Part shown: positions 27,101 through 35,400 of the stretch, in pieces
How positions within the stretch are numbered: the stretch's first letter is position 1
Layout: the number at the start of each line of letters is the position of its first letter
The notes under the pieces: model-generated
What the model saw: the letters and a program-made list of their open reading frames with translations, nothing else
Databases searched by the model: none
Told to the model about the DNA's origin: nothing
Made by a program: the position numbers and the translations under genes
NCBI GenBank assembly: GCA_964030785.1
Contig: OZ034979.1
Coordinates: 37,188,484-37,252,483, forward strand
Direction: 5' to 3'
Length of the DNA: 64,000 nt
Source of the DNA: Siderastrea siderea
Taxonomy: Eukaryota > Cnidaria > Anthozoa > Scleractinia > Rhizangiidae

Positions 27101-28732
27101 TTCTAAAGAAGATAAGGAAGAAGTTCAAATGGAGACTCCAGAAACCTGTCGCATTAACCGTTACAGCCCCAGCCGAAGGTCGGCAAAATCCAGGCTTGGC
27201 TTGATAAGCGTGAACCAAGGGTTTCATTCAGTCAAGCTGCCACCCCAGAGGCGCCCCTCATACACGCCAGAGATGAGGTTTAACAGCGAACAGGTGATGT
27301 ACACAATAGAAAGTTTTACGTTTTTTTATTTTGTCATTTTTTTTTCTTTCTTTTCCTTCCTTGTACGAAATTTTTCTATCATTTATCATCTCGTTTGTGT
27401 CTTTTCTTTTCGACTGACCAGCCTAGAATAGCTTAGGCAAATGCGGGTCAGACTGGTATTCAGTTGCCTCCAGTGTCATATGGTATTATATAATAACAAA
27501 GTTGGTGTTTCTTAGCTTATTGCAACAACAACATCAACGACAACTTTATTATGGAAAAATTACGCAAAAGGAAATTCAGAGGTTACCCCTGTCGAGAACG
27601 TCCTTTGAAAAATAATACAAAAGAATAGGGAAAATATGAAATACACTAACTATATACAAACACCATGTTTGGCGCGAAACACAGAGTTTGTGTGCGAATC
27701 TCAGGATGTCAAATAGTGTCCATACTACTGTGAGAGCACTTCGTAGATCGTCGAACTCTTCATGTGCAGAATCTAATACAAATGGAATTAAATTCGGCAC
27801 AAGAAAAGTTGACGTTTAAAGCGGCTTTTCTACTCCAAGGCTGATACCGTTTGCTTAGTTTACTGTATATATATTTTTTTGTTAATTAAAAGTAGCTTAA
27901 ACAATAATATTACTAATAAATTTCTACCAACGTTTCCTTCATAACACAGGCCACAGATGGAGAAGTTCAAATCATGATGAAACGCAGAAATCGGGTGACA
28001 AGTGTATCTGGACAAGAGCTGTGGAAACACACGAAACAACACATGGAAGAGAGAAAGATCGACTTCGACAAGCGAATGTCCAAGGTTCAAAGTATCGCCA
28101 AGCGTTACACCTTAAAGCAGTCGCAGTCGGTGCGAAGACGCGCCAAAGAAAAAGCTGTTGTTCCTCGCAGAAGCACTCTGGCGGCTTCAGCGTTCAGCGA
28201 AGTCGCCAAGGAGGTGTCCCTAAAGCGTAATGGCAGTTCGCAGGATGGCTGCAGAAAATTGATTTTTCAAGAAAAATTGGAAGAGTCGGCGACACCTCGT
28301 GGAAACGGGTTTAAAGAGAGTGGAGATTTTCTTGATGGCGATAACGCTACCAGAGCTTTGATGGAAAATGGGGAAACGTCCGAGATTGAGATGAAGGGAG
28401 ATGACGAGAGAAAGAATAAAAAAGTCTCTGGTGTGGCGCCGGAAGATGTGTCAGGGACAAAAACTTCAGAGGTGGCAGGTCGCGACGGAGACTCCTCTGC
28501 AAGCGGGAAAGCAGATGAAGGCAAAATCCAAGTGGTGTTGCAAGCTGTTGATGAAGAAGAGGAGGAGGAGGAGGAGGAGGAGGAGGAGGAGGAGGAGGAG
28601 GAGGAGGAGGAGGAGGAGGAGGAGGATCAAAACAGAGATCAACCGCAAGAAACGCGTCCTGAAAAGAAGGAGAGTGACAAGATGGATGCGAGTTCCAGCA
28701 ATCGAAGAAGAAAGAGGGAGAAAAACCAGTAA
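8101..28732 (+). CDS. Gene A: Notum/PAE-like esterase fused to ABCG half-transporter (18 exons, 1574 aa)
   Basis: Exons: 8101-9197, 11775-12126, 12478-12577, 13047-13558, 14583-14786, 15257-15325, 15887-15959, 16363-16508, 17014-17137, 17317-17470, 18703-18824, 19067-19194, 19734-19859, 23982-24178, 24840-25023, 25492-25580, 27029-27293 and 27950-28732 (stop TAA). They total 4725 nt, exactly divisible by three, and all borders are AG/GT. Predicted topology: signal peptide (about 1-22), extracellular esterase (to about 440), one membrane helix (about 450-475), cytosolic ATPase domain (about 490-860), six membrane helices (about 960-1220) and a cytosolic tail (1226-1574). Paralogue gene B on the opposite strand repeats the exon plan and phases. 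Esterase and ATPase motifs are intact, so the gene looks functional. The exon 2/3 junction, which makes the fusion, is supported by phase 0 in both paralogues and an intron of only 351 bp. Function is inferred: cell-surface deacylation linked to ABCG-type export. Confidence 0.88.
9215..10225. repeat. Inverted degenerate minisatellite around a (TC)n tract, gene A intron 1
   Basis: From 9215 to 9480 a ~17-bp unit of the type ACACCTCTCTAAGGTGG repeats loosely. From about 9830 to 10225 the inverse complement (CCACCTTAGAGAGGTGT) repeats. Between them lies a pure (TC)n run at 9501-9585. The two arms could pair into a long imperfect hairpin. ORFs across it are repeat translations. Confidence 0.8.
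10870..11644. mobile_element. Inverted-repeat DNA element carrying a ~50-bp minisatellite
   Basis: Begins CAGTGTTCTTCTTATCAGG and ends GGGGAGAACACTG, flanked by CTGACA at 10864-10869 and 11645-11650 as a target-site duplication. Inside (11035-11500) is a degenerate ~50-bp tandem with the core CTCGACRTTTCTCCGTACGTT. The same core, inverted, forms the array at 21880-23060. Ends of the CAGTG type suggest a hAT-like element; no transposase is present. Confidence 0.65.
12478..17137 (+). CDS. Gene A exons 3-9: ABCG-type nucleotide-binding domain
   Basis: This is the ATP-hydrolysing half of an ABCG (reverse order, ATPase before membrane domain) transporter. Exon 3 carries the first beta strand ([14 protein letters not shown]). 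A Ser/Asp/Gly-rich linker of about 120 residues follows (exon 4). Then come Walker A GPSGCGKT (664-671), Q-loop YVLQ (Gln713) with [15 protein letters not shown], signature LSGGQ (774-778), Walker B VLFLDEP (Asp798, catalytic Glu799), D-loop SGLDASS and H-loop TIHQP (His831). All catalytic residues are present. Exons 6 and 7 are split by an intron just after LSGGQ (15326-15886) that gene B lacks; it holds a MITE. As ABCG half-transporters work as dimers, A might pair with itself or with B (inference). Confidence 0.92.
14304..14478 (+). repeat. 5'-truncated SINE (same family as 34862-35096)
   Basis: GAGTTTGTTGTTGGTTCTCG, then GTCCTTGCTC and further to GTGTTTCGTGGGTAAACAA, is nearly identical to the body of the SINE on the minus strand at 34862-35096 but lacks the tRNA-like head. 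Lies in gene A intron 4. Confidence 0.75.
15354..15719. mobile_element. TTAA-flanked MITE, GGACGGTGCSTCC ends (gene A intron 6)
   Basis: Starts GGACGGTGCGTCC after TTAA (15350-15353) and ends GGAGGCACCGTCC, followed by TTGC (decayed TTAA). The body matches the copies at 7148-7512 and 50721-51010. It sits in the intron that splits LSGGQ from KRR in gene A and that gene B lacks. Confidence 0.8.
16595..16895 (-). repeat. tRNA-derived SINE (same family as 1-285)
   Basis: On the minus strand it begins near 16895 with an A-box remnant (TAGTGGTTAGCGTGATAC), has a B-box-like GGTTCGAGTTT and continues to GATGGACTAGCATCCCATC, followed by a C/G homopolymer near 16645. In gene A intron 8. Confidence 0.6.
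17317..25580 (+). CDS. Gene A exons 10-16: ABCG six-helix membrane domain
   Basis: Exon 10 encodes the connecting helix ([20 protein letters not shown]). Exons 11-16 give six hydrophobic segments: [90 protein letters not shown] and [19 protein letters not shown]. Between helices 5 and 6 is the usual ABCG extracellular loop with [11 protein letters not shown] and two cysteines in [11 protein letters not shown] that may form a disulfide. Each exon continues the frame of the one before. Intron 13 (19860-23981) is swollen by a 3.2-kb inverted-repeat element. Confidence 0.92.
17781..18010. mobile_element. Fold-back element in gene A intron 10
   Basis: GAACGTGATGCTAGCCCACA, then TATAAGGCACTAAT, at about 17780 is the inverse complement (few changes) of ATTAGTGCCTTATATGTGGG, then CTAGCACGACGTTC, at 17973. 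The loop holds a short tandem of CACTTTCCTTCACTTGTACT-like units. A partial repeat of the right arm follows (TATATGTGGGCTACCATGAC at 18010). No ORF. Confidence 0.65.
21053..21268. mobile_element. MITE with GGCGYGTTTCTCGAAAG-type ends (nested)
   Basis: Left end GGCGTGTGTTTCTCAAAAGC, then CTCGAAA; right end TTTTCGGGGCTTTCGAGAAA, then CGCGCC, the inverse complement with few changes. A relative is at 39697-39900 in gene B intron 8. Confidence 0.7.
21880..23060. repeat. ~50-bp minisatellite, more than 20 units
   Basis: Tandem units of the form ACGTTGAGAAGATGAGACTA, then ATACTGTACAAACGAACTAA, then TGACGGAGAT. The central part (22320-22900) is nearly uniform; flanking units diverge. The unit is the inverse complement of that in gene A intron 1 (11035-11500). 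The minus-strand ORF at 21871-22281 is a translation of the repeat. Confidence 0.9.
24340..24460. repeat. Partial copy of the G-rich inverted-end element
   Basis: GGGAACCCGAGGGAAATGGG, then GGTGGGAACTGTACGGGAAG, and a C-rich end (CCCCATGCCCCCCACCCC) match the architecture of 4183-4472. In gene A intron 14. Confidence 0.5.
25630..26440. repeat. Retroelement-like remnants in gene A intron 16
   Basis: At 25630 a (TCAA)n tract is followed by ATCAATAAACTTTATTTACC, resembling the tail of a SINE or non-LTR element. From about 26320 to 26430, CGTCCGGGTGTAGTCCTGAG, then AAGGACTG, and ACGTTTTGACAACCTGAGCG, then GAAGTCA, resemble a repeat I associate with Penelope-like or similar elements in cnidarians (recollection, not checked). 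No intact ORF. Confidence 0.4.
26580..26936. mobile_element. MITE with CCCGGGG...GGGTACTC ends, gene A intron 16
   Basis: Left end CCCGGGGAGGGGGGTACTC and right end GAGTACCCCCCGGGGGG are inverted repeats. The interior has a loose tandem of GGTCTGAAATAGGG. No ORF. Confidence 0.8.
27029..28732 (+). CDS. Gene A exons 17-18: charged cytosolic tail with poly-Glu tract
   Basis: The tail (residues 1226-1574) has no domain I recognise. It is rich in Lys, Arg, Glu and Ser, with basic/Ser clusters ([22 protein letters not shown]) that look like kinase sites, and ends in a (GAG/GAA)n microsatellite coding about 25 glutamates (28553-28625) then a basic RRRKREK. The segment [15 protein letters not shown] is weakly similar to [15 protein letters not shown] in the gene B tail, so the tails share an origin but diverged strongly. 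The repeat length is likely polymorphic. Stop TAA at 28730-28732; an ATTAAA at 28802 could be a poly(A) signal (weak). Confidence 0.8.
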
Positions 28733-29984
28733 AGAGAGTTTCTATATTTGAAATTACTGAGACTCTGGATGTGTAACCAGGGCACGAAAATTTTTAAAAA
28801 AATTAAAAGCTCAGAAGGGTGATTACAAAAGCACTTACACGAAGTGGAAAGTGTTGCCTGGGAAAACCTTGCTTGTTTCCTTTTTTTGCAGTTTTATTTT
28901 TTTCTTCTTTGAGAAATTTTTCCGGTGAATACCATATAATTACACTTATTGATTGTTTGTTACTCCTGCTGTATAGTTCGTTGCCATGGCAAAAACGCTT
29001 TTAAACTATAGCCGTAGATTTTTTGCAGTATTTCGTCTTTATAATGTAATATATTTTTATTTTACTTCTTGTTTAAACGTTACCATCTTGTGAAAACGTT
29101 TGCGACTGTAACTGGATGGAAAACGCCGGGCCGTTCAGACGATTTTGCCAGTTTATCACACTTTTTAAGTTTTAACTATTTACGCGATATAAATTATTTT
29201 CTCTAAAAATTTCACCAAAAAGTAAAAAGAAATTTCCGGAAGCACCAGAAAGTCTATACTACTGTTAATATATTTGCTTGCTTGTGCTTTTGGCCGACGG
29301 AAGTTATTTCCACAGCTGTCACGAGGGTTGCCATAGCTTGATAACCAAAGTTTGTGTAAAATTAAATTCGTGAACTTTAAAAATTAATTTGTTATATATT
29401 TGGTGCAGTGTTACTTCCTGGGGTGGAAAAATCAAGTCCAGTAAAATATCATAAAAATAATAACTATATCTGCCCTCAATATCTGTATTTAAGCGTGGGG
29501 ACGTCGCGCCCGAATCTGACCTAATTTGCTTCGAAATATGACATGGATAGTAATCAAATAGTCAAGTTTGGAGGCGCTTAATGTGCGAACTTTCGGCGCT
29601 CGACGCGAGTTTTTTATTGCTGAAATATAAGTGAAACTATTTTAACCCACGGTGGCTAATGAAATTGAATCGTTTAGCGTTCAAAACAAATATAACTCAC
29701 TGCAATTATGTTTAAACCAAAATCGTTTGTTGTCTTCAGTAACGGGTGCAAACGTTCACGTAACGAGCGTGTGGGCACGCTACGTCTTCCTGCTTCGATG
29801 TAACTGACGGTATTTGACGGACCCACTGAGCCATTGCCGAATATTCCTAGCTACTTTGTTTAAAACAGAAGCCTTTTCCAGAATTTGACAGGTGTTGAAC
29901 CGAGGAGTTAAAGGACGGAATAGCACCTCTTGATCCTGAGGGTGCTCCTTGGTTGCATTGTACTTGGATTGTCCGGTATTTTCG
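28733..29984. other. 3' flank of gene A
   Basis: AT-rich, no credible ORF and no recognised repeat. It should hold the 3' UTR of gene A. Confidence 0.4.
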
Positions 29985-30870
29985 ACCGTTTGTATAATCC
30001 CACACCTGTTCTCGGCGCTTCCAGGGGACATATCTCGAGCAATCGCACGCTCTGGACGGACCAGCGTAGTACCATCTGAAAACCCTGTATTTCTAGAATT
30101 TTTGTACGGCCCCAAAGTTGCCCGGAAGTCACCAAGCCTCTCTAGGTATTAAGCCATTGAGACGAAAACCACCCTGGATTTTCCGACCTTTTGTGCAACC
30201 ACCTTAACTCTTGGCTGGAGGGTTACCAAGGGACCAACTTTCTGGAAATTCTCCAGGTAATTACCAAACTAGTAAAATACCTCCCCCCCCCCCTCAACAA
30301 ATAAATAAATAAAACAATCCAGGATTTCATCATACAACCTTAAATCTTGACTAGGGTGCTCTCAGGGGACCTATCTCGCTAGAAGAAGAAATTCTCACGG
30401 GAGTTGCCAACATTGCCCTACTCCCCCAAGAAAAAAAAATTCCAGCTTTTTCCCAGTCTTCAATCCCCTGCATTCCCAGGGTACCAAACAACACTTATAC
30501 AATGAAGGGGTCAATATTTTGTTTTATTTTATTTTATTTTATTTTGAAGGTTGCATGCATGATGAATATGTAGAAAGATTGTATCCGCGGTTTTTTATTT
30601 ATTTATTTATTTCCTTTCATTTCTAATTAGTGTTCACCATTAGCTGTACAGCTTAATACCTTGACACTGAAATAAAGATGTTTTTATTTAGCTAAGTTCC
30701 GGTATAAAAGCTAATAGTTTTGTTTGTTGCTTGTTTTGGCTCGTCATTTGACAGCTATATCGCCAGCGCAACAACAAAAGATTTATTGCCTTTTAAGATT
30801 TCTGTTTCTCTTTAATTTCATTTTGCCATTAGTTGTTTGTAAAGCAACTACAAAGGAATGTAGTATCGCT
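29985..30870. repeat. ~0.9-kb dispersed repeat, copy 1 (between genes A and B)
   Basis: Runs such as AATTTTTGTACGGCCCCAA, GAAAACCACCCTG and GACCTTTTGTGCAACC, plus a C run and then TCTTCAATC, recur in the same order at 62360-63085. No protein is readable. It fills the gap between the convergent 3' ends of A and B. Confidence 0.7.
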
Positions 30871-31020
30871 AAGTTTGTACATCCATTATAATTAACTTAT
30901 ACATATACGTGTTTGTTTTGCAGTTTTCATCGCTTTGTTTTCAAGCACTACCAAAACAACTTAAAATTCGCCGCACTGGTTTGTAATTTAGGTCTGGCGA
31001 ATCAGTCCTGCAGTCGTGCA

Positions 31021-31404
31021 TCCTCGGAGACCCGGGGGCAGCTAGTCGCGGGACGAAGGGCGCTGGCAAAAGTTTACAACAAAAACGGGAGAGCACCTGG
31101 GCGCTTACTCTTACCGATCCATTTCCAGAAGCGTTTGGATTTCATCCTTCTGATTGGCCAAAAAATATATTTTTCTGGCCAATCAACGTCGATCAGTTAG
31201 GTGGCCAGAAGCGATTGATTTCAGCGTCCAGTTCTGATTTTCCAGAAAAATATTTTTCTGGCGGTCAGAAGGAGAGAATTCAAACACTTCTGGAACTGGA
31301 TCAGTAAGAGTAACTTCCCAGGGGCTCTCCTGTTCTTGTTGTAAACTTTCGCCGATGAAAATCCCGTCGCCCCGACTAACTGCCGCTGGGTCTCCGAGGA
31401 TGGG
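31021..31404. mobile_element. Fold-back element with 9-bp target duplication, 3' of gene B
   Basis: Ends are long imperfect inverted repeats (left TCCTCGGAGACCCGGGGGCA, right TGCCGCTGGGTCTCCGAGGA). The element is bounded by AGTCGTGCA at 31012-31020 and 31405-31413. A 9-bp duplication with long inverted repeats fits a Mutator-like (MULE) non-autonomous element. The right edge is only about 25 bp past the gene B stop, so it likely lies in that gene's 3' UTR. Confidence 0.75.
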
Positions 31405-31436
31405 AGTCGTGCAAAAGTAATGAATTACTCTAGCTC

Positions 31437-32415
31437 TCAGAACCGTGTTTCGTGTTCTTCAGTTGCTACATCTTCCATCTCAACACAGCAAAACGCAACG
31501 CCTCCTTCACTGTCTATGTTGGCGTTATTCGTAAGACCTTCATGCCCTTCACGTTCTTTCTTATCCTGTAGATCCCATTGCTCTCTCCCTTTGCAGGTCT
31601 CACTTTGCTCAAAGACCGAATCGCCGCCTAAGCAGTCACTCTCCAGCACATCTTGAAAACGCACACGTGGCTGACTCCCCTCAGAAAGATGACGTGGCCT
31701 GGACTCCTCTAACTCATCCGCCCGCGTAATATTGGGAATGGGGTCTGTGATGCTCCTAACCCTGGACATTCTTTGCTGTTGGTTCTTTACGTTCACATTA
31801 TGTGGCAGGTCTTTGCAGGTATCACTTTTCTCAAAGACGGACTCATCTAAGCGGTCACTCTCCTCCAACACATCTTGAAAACGCACGCGAGGCGCACTCC
31901 CCTCAGAAATACGACGTGGCCTGGACTCTTTTAACTCATCCACCTGCGTCATATTGGAAATGGGGTCTGTGATACTTCTAGGCCTTGATAATCCTTGCTG
32001 CTGGTTCTTTATGTCTAGGGTATGTGGTCCATTATTGCTTGTTTTGGGCATAATCGAGTTATGCCCCTGGGGTTTCACTTGATGGTGGTGATTATGATGA
32101 TGATGATGTAAAGTTTTCGCAATAACTCCGGCTGTTTTACTAACTTTCTCCAATTCTGCTTCAATGACAGCTGTGATGCTGCTCTTTCTGTCTTCCGAGC
32201 GCTTCCGAGTGCTGTGCCATCTTTCCGTTCTTGAAGATAACTTTCGTCTCTGTTCCCACTTATCGTCTGCCGAGTGGTGCCCATGAAGCTTGACAGTATG
32301 TAAGCCTTCATCTTCTGTGATGATTTGTAAAGTTGACTTCCGGCGCGCTGTATGAATGCCTGCAGAATGTGTTTTGTCGTGACTCAACTTTTCATCTTCT
32401 TTGGAAACTGTTGAC
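31437..32415 (-). CDS. Gene B last exon: cytosolic tail with two 74-residue repeats
   Basis: The tail (about 1240-1565) has a His run (near 1344-1351) and two tandem copies of a ~74-residue unit, each with KNQQQ, RSITDPI, DELxESRPR, ISEGS or LSEGS, and [13 protein letters not shown] (1416-1419 and 1490-1493) fits the RVxF docking motif of protein phosphatase 1, and RxRSI and RPRxxSEG look like basophilic kinase sites. Docking is inference from short motifs. The copy number differs from gene A, whose tail lacks this unit. Confidence 0.8.
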
Positions 32416-35400
32416 CTAGTAGAAAAAAATTACAGTAAGATTGATTTCGTTGTAAAAATTAACAATCTGCGGAAGACGTCATTGGCACTGTGGAAGCCGC
32501 ATTTGCAAATCCTTGAGTTACCATTCGAGTCATTCGCGATCCATTCACGTCGAATACAATAACAGAACTGGCACGGCCAAATGTTTGCTTGGAAAATTTA
32601 GTGGTTTATTAATTCAGCGATAGTTATATCACGCTCGCAAGATTTCAAACAAGATGAAAGGTTCTAAAAACCGCTGTCAAAGGCGTAATTTTATTTGACG
32701 AAAAATAGTTTCTACGCTCAGCAGTTTACGAAGAAACCGTTGATATAAATTATATCAAGTGTAGAAGCTATGCCGCAATACCTAATGCTTAAAGGTCATG
32801 TTCAAGTTCTCTTTAGCACTTGTTTTGCTCTTAGTAATCAACCCACAAAGAAGTTCTGCGCAAGTATGTTGAAAGCAACTTACTTTCTGGATAAACAGTT
32901 CATGTTAATGTATTTCATCTCGAGAAATAACCAGGCCAAAATCAAAGACAGTGCTGTTATTCCCAGCATTATCTGAAAGAAAAAAAAGACAATTTGATAG
33001 TGAATCCTTACGTGGCAATTGGGCTATGGGTATATGCATTACAAGATGATGATGATTGTAAGGAGGAGGAGGTGGAGGAGGAGGAGGATCAGGAGGAGAA
33101 GGAGGAGATGGAGGAGAACTGAAGGAGGAGGAGGAAGAGAGGAGGAGAAGGAGGAGAGGAGGACAAAGAGGAGGAAGAGAAGAGGGAGGAGGAGGAAGAG
33201 AACGAAAAAACGAAGGAGGAGGAGAAGGAGGAGGAGAAGGAGGAGGACAAGAAGGAGAAGGAGAAGGAGGAGAAGAAGGAGGAGGAGGAGGAGGAGGAGA
33301 GCTTGATGCATTATGGCAGTGTGATTTTTATGCTGTGGACATCACAAAAATCGCTTTTCTAACTTAAGCTTACCGCCAAATTTTCATAGATGTTGACTTT
33401 GTCGAATCCAAATCTGGCCAACACAGCGTTTCCATCTGTACTGATACAGTTCAAAGTGGAGTCGTACGCACAGTTGAGACGACCATCCTTTAACAAGACC
33501 TTAGTGATAGCCCCATAGCCATAAAATTGTGGGTTGATGTTGAACAATAAATTGTAACTGTAAAAAGAAAACCGGGTTGATACGTCTGTAAGCGTGTTAC
33601 TCCGTAGAGCGACATTTGAACTAAAATTGAGCCCCCGTCGTAGACGTTTTTGGGGTTCGAAACACACTTTCCTTTCAATCGAACATCTGCTTAAATAAAC
33701 AAAATCCTGGTCCTTGAAATAGGCCAGTCATAAGCCATTTCTCAGATGGTATTAAACACGCGACCAAGTTGCTTTTTAGAGCAGCTTGTTTGATTTCTAA
33801 ATTGAAATGAATTATTATTAAAACCTACAACGTATCAGGTGTTTGGCATATTAATTTCTGCAAGGAAAGCCAGAACGTACGGCCTTATGATAATATAAAG
33901 ATCATTAAGGAAGGAGGAGAAAAAAAACCAGTATGAATTTTTGTAAAAGATCTTCTTGTGAAAGTAATATTCCCAGTGAGAAATCTAAGCGTGGACGCGG
34001 CAGACGTTGGATTGCATGATTGAGTTCGTAGGCAGCGATTATTGGCTCTTAGATATTGATATATAGCAGATCAGTTGCCGCTCATTCAATTTTGTGGAGA
34101 CCGACGTAGAAGTAAGCAATGATGAACTCCCAAAAGACGCATGCGCAGGAAGCTCTAAGCTAATAAAACAACAAGCTGTAACTATCACTTACCCAACTGG
34201 CATCGCAGGCTTGGGTACTAAAAAGCCCCCCGCAAAGCCAGCAATGGCAGACACCATTGGACAAACTCGGTGAGCGATCCCCGGATACGCACAAATGACC
34301 ATCATGTAGACTGCGATCCACGTTTGGTTCAAAACCAACGAAATTACGGTTACCAGGAAGAACTTCCATAGGTCGTGTGACGTATTCACCTGAAAAATAT
34401 TATTGAGAAGGAGTGGTTTTAAAGTAGTGCAAGCACTTAACAGCATGGAGCTATGTACTGTGCACTGGCAAAAACACTCGACACTTCAGCGAACCGAAAA
34501 CCTTTTAACCATATTCAGCCTGGGGGAGGGGAGGGGCGTGGGGGGATGGCACAAAGTGCCTGAGCTGGCCTCGAACATTAATAACTTTCTCTATATGCAA
34601 GCCAAAGCCACCAAACTTGGTAACTATTCCTAAAATTTATCTGGAAACAATTTAGTGTGACATTTCATTGTCCATCAAATTTGACTTTGCCATGGCAACC
34701 ACATTTTAAGGGACCATTTTCTCAAAATTTTGAATCTTACTGTTTAAATGAAAATTTTTTTACTTTATTCCTTTACCTTTTACATCTTTGTATCATTTGA
34801 GTCTTCTTTTATTGCTTTTTATTACTTTTTGGCCAAGTTTTATGTAGATGCAAATTGTAAATTGTTTACCCACGAAACACTTAGGAGCTCTGAAGCTCGT
34901 TTAAACGTGTTCGTGCGCTCCAGATCTAATTGGAAGGTGGAAGTGTTGGTTTTTGAGGAGAGGGGATATCCGGAGTACCCGGAGAAAAACCTCTCGGAGC
35001 AAGGACGAGAACCAACAACAAACTCTGACACCGGGACCGTGAGTAGAACCAGGCCACATTGGTGGGAGGCGAGCGCTCTCACCACTACGCCATCCCTGGC
35101 CAAGAAAAAGCCAGAAATCCAAGATGGTGGATCCAAGATGGCGCCATTTTGGAATCATTACGTAATTCCCACGTCAAATTGATGTTATCAAGCCACGTTG
35201 CGGACCTTCAAAATTTCGTTGCCATAGCCTTAATACTCCGGGAGCTAATACTCCCGCCCCTTCCTCCCCCGCAAGGCTAAGGATCGAAAATAAAGGATAT
35301 ATAATGTCTCCTTTATTCCACATTTTCATGGACATTGAACAAATTTTCCTCAGAGTTAAATTCGTACTGTTTCGTCAGTTCTCTTGAAAAATAATCCCCC

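Noticed and set aside
28401..28751. 116-aa ORF with poly-Arg, plus frame
   Set aside because: Shadow of the poly-Glu coding exon of gene A in another frame.
33019..33311. Arg-rich and Leu-rich ORFs
   Set aside because: Translations of the (GGA)n tract in both strands.
34748..35182. 144-aa ORF
   Set aside because: Crosses a SINE whose copy elsewhere does not keep the frame.
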